Below, piece by piece: positions 9,184-16,969 of a DNA stretch of 43,930 nt (positions are counted from its first letter, which is position 1; every line of letters begins with the position of its first letter). A model generated the notes under the pieces. That model saw only the letters and a program-made list of their open reading frames with translations. It was not told where the DNA came from and did no database searches. A program made the translations under genes and the position numbers. This DNA comes from Rhodobacter sp. (lineage in GTDB: Bacteria > Pseudomonadota > Alphaproteobacteria > Rhodobacterales > Rhodobacteraceae), in NCBI GenBank assembly GCA_027482795.1, contig JAIXVS010000284.1, positions 1 to 43,930 on the forward strand, read 5' to 3'.

Positions 9184-9423
9184 ATGATGACCTGCGTTTT
9201 CGTCCAATTCCGCTGCACCCCGGGGAAAACCTATGACGTGGCGACTGCGATTTATGACCGCGAGGTGGTGTCAGAACTGTTTTCCACCAGCGGCGAGTTT
9301 GACCTGATTGCCAAGGTCTATATCCCCGATGGGGAAGATGTGGGCCATTACCTCAGCCAAAAGCTGTTCGATATTGCAGGCATCCAGCGCACCCTTACAA
9401 CGATGACCTTTCGTGCCTTCTGA
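9184..9423 (+). CDS. Stand-alone Lrp/AsnC ligand-binding (RAM) domain protein
   Basis: A 79-residue protein equivalent to the C-terminal effector-binding and oligomerisation domain of Lrp/AsnC regulators, without a helix-turn-helix (CVFVQFRCTPGKTYDVA...SGEFDLIAKVYIP...GIQRTLTTMTFRAF). Stand-alone forms assemble into rings and can bind amino acids, but usually have no known target. AAAGAAAGAGG lies just upstream of the paired ATG codons at 9184/9187. It follows the helicase gene by 16 bases on the same strand and converges on trpF. Confidence 0.9.
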   Translation: MMTCVFVQFRCTPGKTYDVATAIYDREVVSELFSTSGEFDLIAKVYIPDGEDVGHYLSQKLFDIAGIQRTLTTMTFRAF

Positions 9424-9465
9424 CTTTCATACAGGCCCAAATATCCGCGCCGCAGGCATCCAACC

Positions 9466-10140
9466 TTAACGCAAAATCGGCACGTTAGCAGGTAAATCCC
9501 CCGTCGCCGCCTTCACAAAGGCCGCGATCTTGGTAGGTTCTTTGACCCCGGGTGCAGATTCTACGCCCGACGATACATCCACCTGCCGCGCGTTGGTCAG
9601 CGCAATCGCCTGCGCGACATTCTCGGGTGTCAGCCCGCCCGCCAGCATCCAAGGCCGCAGCCAACGCCGCTGCGCCACCAGCCGCCAATCAAATGCCAGT
9701 CCATTGCCACCCGGCAGGGCAGCATCTTTTGGCGGCTTGGCGTCGATCAAAATCTGATCGGCGACCAAAGAATATTCAAAGGCCGCGTCCAAATCCCCTG
9801 CCTCGGCAATTCCCACCGCTTTCATAACGGGCAGGCCGTATCGTGCGCGAATTTCGGCAACGCGGGCCACGGGCTCGTGGCCATGTAATTGCAGCATGTC
9901 AAAGGGGCATTCCGCCAGCAGCGCATCCAGAAATGCGTCGTCCGCATCCACCACAAGGGCGACTTTGGCCAGCCCTTCTCGCGCATTGCGTGTCAATTCG
10001 CGCGCCTGATCAATGCCCAAATGCCGCGGGCTTTTGGCGAAAAACACGAATCCGCCATATGCGGCCCCAGCATCTGCGGCCGCTTGCACATCGGCCGGTG
10101 TCCGCAGACCGCAGATTTTCACACGAATATCTGGCATCAT
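9466..10140 (-). CDS. trpF: Phosphoribosylanthranilate isomerase
   Basis: Catalyses the Amadori rearrangement of N-(5'-phosphoribosyl)anthranilate in tryptophan synthesis. The 224-residue single TIM barrel shows KICGLRTPAD at the N-terminus (general-base Cys in KICG), DMLQLHGHE, ILIDAKPP (Asp of the active site) and the phosphate-binding LAGGLTPENV and DVSSGVE segments. Its start codon overlaps the lapA stop (ATGATG around 10140), indicating translational coupling. It is the last gene of the rpsA-ihfB-lapA-trpF run, an order common in Rhodobacterales where trpF continues into trpB; trpB is not here. Confidence 0.96.
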   Translation of the reverse strand: MMPDIRVKICGLRTPADVQAAADAGAAYGGFVFFAKSPRHLGIDQARELTRNAREGLAKVALVVDADDAFLDALLAECPFDMLQLHGHEPVARVAEIRARYGLPVMKAVGIAEAGDLDAAFEYSLVADQILIDAKPPKDAALPGGNGLAFDWRLVAQRRWLRPWMLAGGLTPENVAQAIALTNARQVDVSSGVESAPGVKEPTKIAAFVKAATGDLPANVPILR

Positions 10141-10493
10141 TTTGCCTTTGGCGCATCCAATATCGCCAGCACATCATCTTTGGGCAGGGATGTGGCATCG
10201 CGCATATTTGCCAATTCGCGTTCCAGCTTGCTGACCGCTTTGCCAGATTGGCGGGCGGCGGCGCGGTGCTTATGCTCGCGCAGCCATTCCCACACAAAAC
10301 CAATCAGCAGCCCTGCTGTGATGCTGGCAAAAATTACCAAGAACATGGGCAGTTCCAACCCAAAATTTACCCCCAGCAGCGCGGCAAAATCAGCTGGCAG
10401 CAATTGCACCATAACTGGCGCGCGGTTGGCCATCGCCACCAAAACCAGTGCAAGGGCCAATAGAAAAAGCAAAGCAAGGCGCAAATAGCGCAT
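10137..10493 (-). CDS. lapA: LapA-domain inner membrane protein
   Basis: A 118-residue protein with two hydrophobic segments (LALLFLLALALVLVAMA near the N-terminus and MFLVIFASITAGLLIGFVW around residues 50-70) followed by a basic, coiled-coil-like tail (AARQSGKAVSKLERELANMRD). This is the DUF1049/LapA pattern; in E. coli LapA works with LapB in controlling LPS synthesis, but no lapB is visible here. The start at 10493 (MRYLRLAL) is preferred to a start six codons upstream. The stop codon overlaps the trpF start. Confidence 0.85.
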   Translation of the reverse strand: MRYLRLALLFLLALALVLVAMANRAPVMVQLLPADFAALLGVNFGLELPMFLVIFASITAGLLIGFVWEWLREHKHRAAARQSGKAVSKLERELANMRDATSLPKDDVLAILDAPKAK

Positions 10494-10521
10494 GGTATTT
10501 CCTTTGGCCAATGGCTTTGGC

Positions 10522-10803
10522 TTAAGCGCCGTTCAACCGATCGCGCAGCAGCTTGCCCGTTTTGAAAAACGGCACCTTCTTGGAATCAACCCTCACCGCC
10601 TCGCCCGTGCGCGGGTTGCGGCCCACGCGCGCATCGCGTGCCTTAACCGAAAACGCGCCAAAGCCGCGCAGTTCCACGCGGTCACCCTTGGCCAATGCAT
10701 TAATAATTTCGTCAAAAACCGTGCTGACAATGCGCTCGACATGGCGCTGCGTCAAAGTCGGATTTTCGTCGGCAATTTTTTGAACCAATTCTGATCTAAT
10801 CAT
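10522..10803 (-). CDS. ihfB: Integration host factor beta subunit
   Basis: A small basic DNA-bending protein that pairs with IHF-alpha. The 93 residues include MIRSELVQKIA, the dimer helices, VELRGFGAFSV and the beta-arm GRNPRTGE with the intercalating Pro, then KKVPFFKTGK. Features such as R-G-F-G and the NPRTGE arm identify the HU/IHF family, and the MIRSEL start with adjacency to rpsA identifies the beta subunit. The ATG at 10803 has GGTGAG just upstream; an ATG three codons earlier is possible. It lies about 190 bases after rpsA, behind the rpsA terminator, so it probably has its own promoter as well. Confidence 0.96.
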   Translation of the reverse strand: MIRSELVQKIADENPTLTQRHVERIVSTVFDEIINALAKGDRVELRGFGAFSVKARDARVGRNPRTGEAVRVDSKKVPFFKTGKLLRDRLNGA

Positions 10804-10940
10804 CTCACCCATTCCCCGTTCTATTGAGCGAATACCACAATCAACCCGCTACGCTGGACATCTTGTAAACCCATCAAAAAGTAACCTATCGCCAAAAAAT
10901 CCTGCACACAAATGAAAATGTTTGCGCTGGCAACATGCAA

Positions 10941-10973
10941 AAGGGCCCCATCTTGCGATGAGGCCCCCTTTTT
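10941..10973 (-). terminator. Rho-independent terminator after rpsA
   Basis: Read on the minus strand, a 10-bp stem (GGGCCTCATC / GATGGGGCCC with one G-T pair) and a GCAA tetraloop end in TTTT. It begins about 20 bases after the rpsA stop codon and would separate most rpsA transcription from ihfB. Confidence 0.85.
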
Positions 10974-10993
10974 CACACTTCGTCGCGCAACGC

Positions 10994-12673
10994 TTAGGCT
11001 TTGTCGCCCTTCAGCGCCGCGCCCAAGATATCGCCAAGGCTTGCGCCCGAATCAGACGAGCCATACTGCTCGACCGCTTCTTTTTCTTCGGCAATCTCGC
11101 GCGCCTTGATCGACAGGCCCAGCTTGCGGGTTTTTGGATCGACAGCGGTCACGCGCACGTCAATCTTATCGCCCACATTGAAACGCTCGGGGCGCTGATC
11201 GCCACGGTCGCGGGCCAGATCGCTGCGGCGGATGAACGACTTGGCGCCGTTATATTCCACCTCAACGCCGCCCTCTTCGATGGCGGATACAGCAACGGTG
11301 ATGATTTCACCGCGCTTAACGCCGTCAACCGCTTCGCTGAAGTTGTCCGCGCCCAAGGCTTTGACCGACAGCGAGATACGCTCTTTTTCAACATCCACTT
11401 CGGTGACAGCGGCGGTAACCGTGTCGCCCTTGCGGTAGCTTTGAATGGCGTCTTCGCCGCGCTGATCCCACGACAGGTCAGACAGGTGAACCATGCCGTC
11501 GATGTCGCCATCAAGGCCCACGAACAGACCGAATTCGGTGATGTTCTTAACTTCGCCTTCAATCTGGCTGCCAACAGGATGGGTTTCTGCAAACACTTCC
11601 CATGGGTTACGCTGGGTTTGCTTCAGGCCAAGCGAAACGCGGCGCTTAACGCTGTCAATTTCCAGCACCATCACGTCAACTTCTTGGCTGGTCGATACGA
11701 TCTTGCCGGGGTGGACGTTTTTCTTGGTCCAAGACATTTCAGACACGTGAACCAAGCCTTCAACGCCCGCTTCCAGCTCTACAAATGCGCCGTAATCGGT
11801 GATGTTGGTCACGCGGCCCTTGTGCAGGGTGCCCAGTGCATACAGCTTTTCAACCGCATCCCATGGGTCGGATTGCAATTGCTTCATGCCCAGCGAAATG
11901 CGGTGGGTGTCTTTGTTGATCTTGATCACCTGAACCTTAACGGTTTCGCCGATGTTCAAAATCTCGGATGGGTGATTGACGCGGCGCCATGCCATGTCGG
12001 TGACATGGAGCAACCCGTCCACGCCGCCCAGATCAACGAACGCACCGTATTCGGTGATGTTCTTGACAACGCCGTCCACAGTTTGCCCTTCGGTCAGGTT
12101 GCCGATCACTTCGGCGCGCTGCTCGGCACGGGATTCTTCCAAAATCGCGCGGCGCGAGACAACGATATTGCCACGGCGGCGATCCATCTTCAAAATTTGG
12201 AACGGCTGCTTCATGCCCATCAGCGGGCCAGCATCGCGCACGGGGCGCACGTCAACTTGGCTGCCAGGAAGGAAGGCCACAGCGCCGCCCAAGTCCACGG
12301 TAAAGCCGCCTTTGACACGGCCGAAAATGGCACCGTCAACACGGGTTTCGGATTCGTAGGCTTTTTCCAAGCGATCCCAAGCTTCTTCGCGGCGGGCCTT
12401 CTCGCGCGAGATTTGCGCCTCGCCACGGGCATTTTCCACGCGGTCAAGGAACACTTCCACAATATCGCCCACGGCGATACGGGGGGCCTCACCTGGATCT
12501 GCGAATTCTTTAATGTCGATACGGCCTTCCATTTTGTAGCCGACATCGATGATGGCCTGACCGCTTTCAATCGCGATCACTTTGCCTTTAACAACGGTTC
12601 CCTCTTCGGGAGTGTCGATTTCAAAGCTTTCCTTCAACAGGGCTTCGAATTCGTCCATAGCTTTCGAGTTCAT
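10994..12673 (-). CDS. rpsA: 30S ribosomal protein S1
   Basis: A 559-residue protein of six S1/OB-fold repeats, the normal size for proteobacterial S1, which binds mRNA leaders and brings them to the 30S subunit. Repeats are visible from the recurring pattern G.V.NITEYGAFV.L....GL.H.SE.SW (examples: NITEYGAFVDLGGVDGLLHV, NITDYGAFVELEAGVEGLVH, NITEFGLFVGLDGDIDGMVH). The start at 12673 (MNSKAMDEFEALLKE) has AAAAGGAAA upstream; the open frame beyond it is not coding. The gene sits 150 bases after a dioxygenase gene rather than next to cmk, its usual neighbour, and a terminator stands in between. Confidence 0.97.
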   Translation of the reverse strand: MNSKAMDEFEALLKESFEIDTPEEGTVVKGKVIAIESGQAIIDVGYKMEGRIDIKEFADPGEAPRIAVGDIVEVFLDRVENARGEAQISREKARREEAWDRLEKAYESETRVDGAIFGRVKGGFTVDLGGAVAFLPGSQVDVRPVRDAGPLMGMKQPFQILKMDRRRGNIVVSRRAILEESRAEQRAEVIGNLTEGQTVDGVVKNITEYGAFVDLGGVDGLLHVTDMAWRRVNHPSEILNIGETVKVQVIKINKDTHRISLGMKQLQSDPWDAVEKLYALGTLHKGRVTNITDYGAFVELEAGVEGLVHVSEMSWTKKNVHPGKIVSTSQEVDVMVLEIDSVKRRVSLGLKQTQRNPWEVFAETHPVGSQIEGEVKNITEFGLFVGLDGDIDGMVHLSDLSWDQRGEDAIQSYRKGDTVTAAVTEVDVEKERISLSVKALGADNFSEAVDGVKRGEIITVAVSAIEEGGVEVEYNGAKSFIRRSDLARDRGDQRPERFNVGDKIDVRVTAVDPKTRKLGLSIKAREIAEEKEAVEQYGSSDSGASLGDILGAALKGDKA

Positions 12674-12743
12674 ATAGGTTTCCTTTTCACGTCTTTTCAC
12701 TGGCCGCGCGGTTGGCTCCGCTGGTCTTGCTCGCGTCAAAAAC

Positions 12744-12779
12744 AGATTCGGGCCTTGGCATCGCCAAAGCCCGAAATCT
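12744..12779 (-). terminator. Terminator between the dioxygenase gene and rpsA
   Basis: On the minus strand a long hairpin (AGATT-CGGGC-TTGGC paired with GCCAA-GCCCG-AATCT, minor bulges, loop GAT) is followed by GTTTTT. It lies 44 bases after the dioxygenase stop and 71 bases before the rpsA start, so it isolates rpsA from the upstream genes. An additional role as an rpsA leader element is possible but not shown. Confidence 0.75.
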
Positions 12780-12822
12780 GCCGCCCCATTAGGCGGTTTA
12801 GCCCTGTATTGCAAGGGAAAGC

Positions 12823-13620
12823 TTAATCAAACCGATAGCTAGAGGCCGTGACCCCGCCAAACAAACCCGTGTCGTGATAGATGCGGGTCGCTTTGGCGGC
12901 TTCTGCCGCGCCAAGGGCCACGAACAGCGGCACAAGGTGGTCTTCTTCCTTATGGCAAATGCGGGCGTAGGGAGCGGATTCCCAATCGATGATCGCTGCC
13001 GTGCGTTCGGCGGGCGGCTTGGCCAGCGCCTGCCCCAGCCAAGCATCAAACGCCTCGGACGGGTCTTTGGCGGCGGGGCCGAACATCGCCAAGTTATGGT
13101 AGGACAGGCCAGATCCTACAATCAAAACCCCCTCATCGCGCAGGGGGGCCAGCGCGCGGCCCATCGCGAAATGGGCGGCAGGGTCGTAAGATTTCAGCAG
13201 GCTAATCTGAAACAGCGGAATTTCGGCGTTTGGATACATCACCGCCATCGGCGCAAAAGTGCCGTGGTCATAGCCCTGTTTCGTGTCCAAATGCGCCGCA
13301 ATCCCCGCGCCGTGCAGCAGCGCCAGCGCGCGGGCGGCCACATCGGGTGCGCCTGGGGCGGGGTAGATGATTTTATAGGTTTCGGGCGGAAAGCCGTGGT
13401 AATCATACACCATCGGCGGGTTTGGGCTGGCCATCACTGCCGCCTCGTCTTCCTCCCAATGGCCCGAAATCATCAGGATTGCGCGGGGCGGTTCGGGCAG
13501 ATCGGCAACCATCGCCTTTAGCGAGGCTTCAAGGTTTGCAAACATCGCCCGCATATTGGGAATCCACGGCCAAGGCCCGCCCCCGTGCGAGATGAAATAG
13601 GTGGGAAGCCTTCCGCTCAT
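12823..13620 (-). CDS. Extradiol ring-cleavage dioxygenase, DODA/YgiD (LigB) type
   Basis: A 265-residue LigB-superfamily protein. His-bearing segments expected to bind the metal are visible: ISHGGGPWPW near the N-terminus, ISGHWEED, and YDHGTFAPM; GSGLSYHNL lies further on. YgiD-type proteins open catechol rings, for example DOPA at the 4,5-bond, using Zn or Fe. The ATG at 13620 has AAGGAGA upstream. It is the last gene before a terminator and follows two polysaccharide-type genes after a 105-base gap. Its physiological substrate cannot be told from the sequence. Confidence 0.88.
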   Translation of the reverse strand: MSGRLPTYFISHGGGPWPWIPNMRAMFANLEASLKAMVADLPEPPRAILMISGHWEEDEAAVMASPNPPMVYDYHGFPPETYKIIYPAPGAPDVAARALALLHGAGIAAHLDTKQGYDHGTFAPMAVMYPNAEIPLFQISLLKSYDPAAHFAMGRALAPLRDEGVLIVGSGLSYHNLAMFGPAAKDPSEAFDAWLGQALAKPPAERTAAIIDWESAPYARICHKEEDHLVPLFVALGAAEAAKATRIYHDTGLFGGVTASSYRFD

Positions 13621-13725
13621 GGCGCTCTCCTTAGGTTGCGTTCCTATACAGATGCGCCCAGTCGGCCCGCCAAACAAGCCCAAGCTCTGCGCGCAGCCGC
13701 ACAACACCCGCGCATCTGTGCAGCC

Positions 13726-14727
13726 CTATGTGCGGCTCAGGCCAAGGCGCGCTGCGTCAAACCCCGCCTCATCAAAGGCCGCCAGAATGCGCGCGGCGGC
13801 ATCGGGTGCGGTGATGTCGATGCAATTTTTGGTGAAATACCACTGAAGCCACGGCGCATAGTCGCGCGGCTGATTTAGGGCTGAATGCAGCGCGGCGGAA
13901 AAATCTTGCGCGCGGCGCACGGTTTCAACTTGGCCTGCAAAATCGCTGCGGCCAAACAAAATGGCGGGCTTGCCATGCAAAAACCCCTCAATCGCCGCCG
14001 CTGAATTGATCGAAACGGTCACCGCGCAGGCCGCCAATAGGTCATGCACATTGGGATTTGCTTCGGTAAACTTTAGCCCTTCGGCGCGCAAATCAGCCAT
14101 CAGCGCCGCGCCATGTTCGCGCCGCAATGGGTGGGCTTTGACCACCACCTGCCGCCCCTGCGCGCCCTGAACCACGGCGCGCAGCATATCCTTTTGCCCC
14201 AAATAGGTTTGCTGCCGCGTCGCCACACCTGGCCCTTGCAGGAACAACGCGATGCAGCCTTGCGGAAGGTCTTCGGCCCGATCTTTGGCTTGGCGATAGC
14301 GCGAGGCGCGCGCAGCCACAAAGCGCGCCTGCAAATCTGTTTGAAACACCTTTGCCGCATGTGCATCCGTCTGCGCGGGATCAAAGCTGCGGCCCAGCGC
14401 ACTGCTATCGGCCAAAACGCCCTGCGCGTCCAAATGCCAATAGCCCGTCAGATAGGCAAGACCCGCGTTCAAATACCCAACCCCGCGCGCCATACCACCT
14501 TGGACGATGTGCAAATCACCATCGCCCCAGCGCATATCGCGCGGCAAGGTCAAGGGCGGGCGCGGTTCAATAATAACCTGCCCGCCTGCCTGCGTGATGA
14601 TATCTTCGATCAGCGGAAAAATCGCCAAATGCGCCGCCTTGCGATAGCGGTCGTGATACCGCGGATCGATGTGCAAAATCACTTTGGCGGGGGCAGAGGG
14701 CGGCAAGTCGGGCGCTGCGTGTTCCAT
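13726..14727 (-). CDS. Capsular polysaccharide synthesis/export-type protein (KpsC/KpsS-like), copy 2
   Basis: A protein of 333 residues from the ATG at 14727 that overlaps the upstream stop as TGATG; a GTG one codon earlier is also possible. The C-terminal half has the features of KpsC/KpsS-type Kdo transferases: VVKAHPLRREHG, then HDLLAACAVTVSINSAAAIE, then GFLHGKPAILFGRSDFA. The N-terminal half (VILHIDPRYHDRYRKAAHLAIF) is shared with the neighbouring gene. Those enzymes build the beta-Kdo linker on capsule lipid anchors, but these copies are single-domain and no kps transport genes are near, so a different glycan acceptor is possible. It is a clear tandem paralogue of the gene at 14727-15695. 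Confidence 0.8.
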   Translation of the reverse strand: MEHAAPDLPPSAPAKVILHIDPRYHDRYRKAAHLAIFPLIEDIITQAGGQVIIEPRPPLTLPRDMRWGDGDLHIVQGGMARGVGYLNAGLAYLTGYWHLDAQGVLADSSALGRSFDPAQTDAHAAKVFQTDLQARFVAARASRYRQAKDRAEDLPQGCIALFLQGPGVATRQQTYLGQKDMLRAVVQGAQGRQVVVKAHPLRREHGAALMADLRAEGLKFTEANPNVHDLLAACAVTVSINSAAAIEGFLHGKPAILFGRSDFAGQVETVRRAQDFSAALHSALNQPRDYAPWLQWYFTKNCIDITAPDAAARILAAFDEAGFDAARLGLSRT

Positions 14728-15695
14728 CACCGCAGCCCCAGCCGATCGGCATCAAATCCCGCGCGCGCAAAACGGGCCAAAATCCGCGCTTCGGCTTCGG
14801 CAGAGTCTATCGCAATGGCGTGGTGGTTCAAATACCAATAGAGCCACCCCGCATAATCGCGCTGCACAGTCAGCGCGCTTTCCAGCGTTTGGGCAAAATC
14901 ATCGGGGTCGATCAGGGTTTCGCCCAGCGCCGCAAAATCGCCCCGCCCGCACAGAATTGTGGGCTTGCCGTGCAAAAACCCCTCAATCGCGGCGGCAGAG
15001 TTGATAGACACCGTCACCGCGCAGGCGGCCAGCAGGTCATGAATATGCGCCTGCGCCAATTGCACCGCCAGCCCCTGCGCCTGCGCATCGGCGACCATTT
15101 GTGCGCCTTCCTCCATAAACAGCGGATGCGGTTTGACCAGCACCGCGCGCCCACCCGCGCCGCGCGCCGCCGCCTCAATTATTTCTGGCCCGATAAAGAA
15201 ATGCTGGCCATGGCGTTCGGGCGCGCGGCCTTGCAGAAAAACCGCAATGCAGCCTTGCGGCAGGGGGGCGGTGGTTTCGGGTTGCTGATGGCGCGTGCGG
15301 CGTTTGTCTTTAAAGCGCGCGCAAATATCACCAAAGAACGCGGCGGCCTTTGCCGCATCCGGCGGGGAAGGGGGCACCAGATCGCCCCGCGCCGCCATTT
15401 CTGCGCCCGACAAAATGCCCTTGTCGTCTAAATGCCAAAATCCCGTCAGATAGGCGATGGAACTGTTCAGCCAGCCCACCCCGCGCGCGCCGCCACTTTC
15501 GACGATATGCAGATCGCCGTCCCCTTGTGCTTCACTAACAGAAAGCCGCCCTTTGGGGCGCGGGGCCAGCACAACCTCGCCGCCGCGCGCTGTGATGATG
15601 CTGTGGATCTTGCCAAACATCGCCAATCGTTTGGTTTGCAAAAAGCGGTCGTGATACTGCCGATCGATGTGCAGGATCACGCGCGCGCGGCCCAT
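14727..15695 (-). CDS. Capsular polysaccharide synthesis/export-type protein (KpsC/KpsS-like), copy 1
   Basis: A 322-residue paralogue of the following gene, sharing the whole architecture: VILHIDRQYHDRFLQTKRLAMF, GDGDLHIVESGGARGVGWLN, LPQGCIAVFLQG, VLVKPHPL, and a 26-residue identical block around VTVSINSAAAIEGFLHGKP. At DNA level the identical block differs at many third positions, so the duplication is not recent. The gene starts three bases after the cmk stop codon, so cmk and the two paralogues are probably one transcript. Function is inferred only from the KpsC/S-like half; the sugar and acceptor are unknown. Confidence 0.8.
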   Translation of the reverse strand: MGRARVILHIDRQYHDRFLQTKRLAMFGKIHSIITARGGEVVLAPRPKGRLSVSEAQGDGDLHIVESGGARGVGWLNSSIAYLTGFWHLDDKGILSGAEMAARGDLVPPSPPDAAKAAAFFGDICARFKDKRRTRHQQPETTAPLPQGCIAVFLQGRAPERHGQHFFIGPEIIEAAARGAGGRAVLVKPHPLFMEEGAQMVADAQAQGLAVQLAQAHIHDLLAACAVTVSINSAAAIEGFLHGKPTILCGRGDFAALGETLIDPDDFAQTLESALTVQRDYAGWLYWYLNHHAIAIDSAEAEARILARFARAGFDADRLGLR

Positions 15696-15698
15696 CGC

Positions 15699-16295
15699 CT
15701 AGCCCAGCCGCCGTGGCAGCTTTGCCTCTACCGCCGCGATAGCGCGCGCAGTGGCGGCCTCAACCGTCAGCGCCGATGTGTCCAATGTGATGGCATCATC
15801 GGCTGGGCGCAAAGGGGCATCGCTGCGGCCCATATCGCGCGCATCGCGGGCGATAACCTCGGCCAAAATCTGGCCCTCATCGCCCCCCAGTTCCAACCAC
15901 CGCCGATGCGCGCGCACGTCTGCGCTGGCGGTGACAAACAGCTTCACCTCGGCCTGCGGGCAAATCACTGTGCCAATATCGCGCCCGTCCAGCACCGCGC
16001 CGCCCATTCGGCGAGCAAAGGCGCGCTGGTATTCCAGCAGCGCTGCGCGCACGGCGGGAATGGCGGCCACGCGGCTGGCAGCCTCGCCCGCCACCATACT
16101 GCGCAGATCGCCCCGCGCCAGATCATCAGCATTCAGCGATTGCGCCGCCAAAACGGGATCGCCGCCCTTGGCCCCAACAGCACGATACAAAAGCCCCGTA
16201 TCCAAATGCGCAAAGCCAAACCGCGCAGCCAGCGCCCGCCCGATGGTGCCCTTACCCGCCGCCGCAGGCCCGTCAATGGCAACAGTAAACTGCAT
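15699..16295 (-). CDS. cmk: Cytidylate kinase
   Basis: Phosphorylates CMP and dCMP with ATP. The 198-residue product, slightly shorter than the roughly 210-225 typical of the family, has the P-loop DGPAAAGKGTIGR near residue 8, HLDTGLLYRA, LDGRDIGTVICPQAEVKLFVTA and the lid RRWLELG, followed by RDARDMGRSDAPLRPADDAITLDTS. The start codon follows the upstream gene's stop without spacing (TGA-ATG), a coupled arrangement. In most proteobacteria rpsA comes next; here three genes intervene. Confidence 0.96.
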   Translation of the reverse strand: MQFTVAIDGPAAAGKGTIGRALAARFGFAHLDTGLLYRAVGAKGGDPVLAAQSLNADDLARGDLRSMVAGEAASRVAAIPAVRAALLEYQRAFARRMGGAVLDGRDIGTVICPQAEVKLFVTASADVRAHRRWLELGGDEGQILAEVIARDARDMGRSDAPLRPADDAITLDTSALTVEAATARAIAAVEAKLPRRLG

Positions 16296-16955
16296 TCAAC
16301 TGTCCAATTTGCGCGGCGCCTCGGGCGGGTAGGCATAGGCGTTTGACCAGATCATACCGCCTTCGTCCTGCACCTCGCCCACGGGATCTTCTTCGTCAAA
16401 TTCAAACTCATAGGCATCAAAGGGGAATGCGCTGGTGTCGACCATGCCTTCAATGCCTTGCAAGATCAGCTCATGCGCTGCGCAATCGGACAGCAGCATC
16501 GCCAGTGCTTCGGCGCAGGTGGGTGCTGCAATGACCGCAAGTTGGTAATGGCCCGCATATTCGCCTTCGTCCTCGTCGGCCCATTCGGGATCGAACAGAT
16601 CAAGACAGGCGGCGAACACACCCACGGGTGGGCCATCGGCAGGGTCTGGTTCAAACGCATGGGGCTCTGATACGCAAATCTCGCCCGCTTCTTCGGCGGT
16701 TTGCACCATCGCGTCGATATCCACCTCAAAGGGCAGCATGTCATCATCGAAATGCTCGGCCAGCCCCGCGTGCAAAACCCGCATCAACGCCAGCCCATGC
16801 CCCGCGATGGATGCGTTCAGCGTATCCAGTGCCTCGGCCAGATCATCTGCGGTCAGCACAAACATCCGTGCCTCGCCGCCATATACCATATCTTCGTCCG
16901 ATTGGTTTGGCCCATCGGGATCGAAAACTTCAACGGCGGCGAAATAAATGGGCAT
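16296..16955 (-). CDS. Acidic protein of two repeated domains, unknown function
   Basis: A 219-residue, strongly acidic cytoplasmic protein that I do not recognise. It contains two copies of a domain of about 95 residues: copy 1 near residues 3-105 and copy 2 near 112-210. Both follow FAA...FDP, then a Gly-rich acidic loop, a hydrophobic strand, EAL..L...(A/C)..H.L.L, and D..PF. The start at 16955 (MPIYFAAVEVF) gives a clean first repeat; an in-frame ATG far upstream overlaps aroA. It lies 14 bases after aroA and abuts cmk, so it is embedded in a housekeeping operon. No signal peptide or catalytic motif is seen. Confidence 0.8.
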   Translation of the reverse strand: MPIYFAAVEVFDPDGPNQSDEDMVYGGEARMFVLTADDLAEALDTLNASIAGHGLALMRVLHAGLAEHFDDDMLPFEVDIDAMVQTAEEAGEICVSEPHAFEPDPADGPPVGVFAACLDLFDPEWADEDEGEYAGHYQLAVIAAPTCAEALAMLLSDCAAHELILQGIEGMVDTSAFPFDAYEFEFDEEDPVGEVQDEGGMIWSNAYAYPPEAPRKLDS

Positions 16956-16969
16956 TGGGGGGCTTTCGG

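Noticed and set aside
10922..12826. 634-residue open frame on the plus strand opposite rpsA
   Set aside because: It mirrors the rpsA coding strand, the product is a low-information His/Asp/Phe-rich string, and rpsA is unmistakable.
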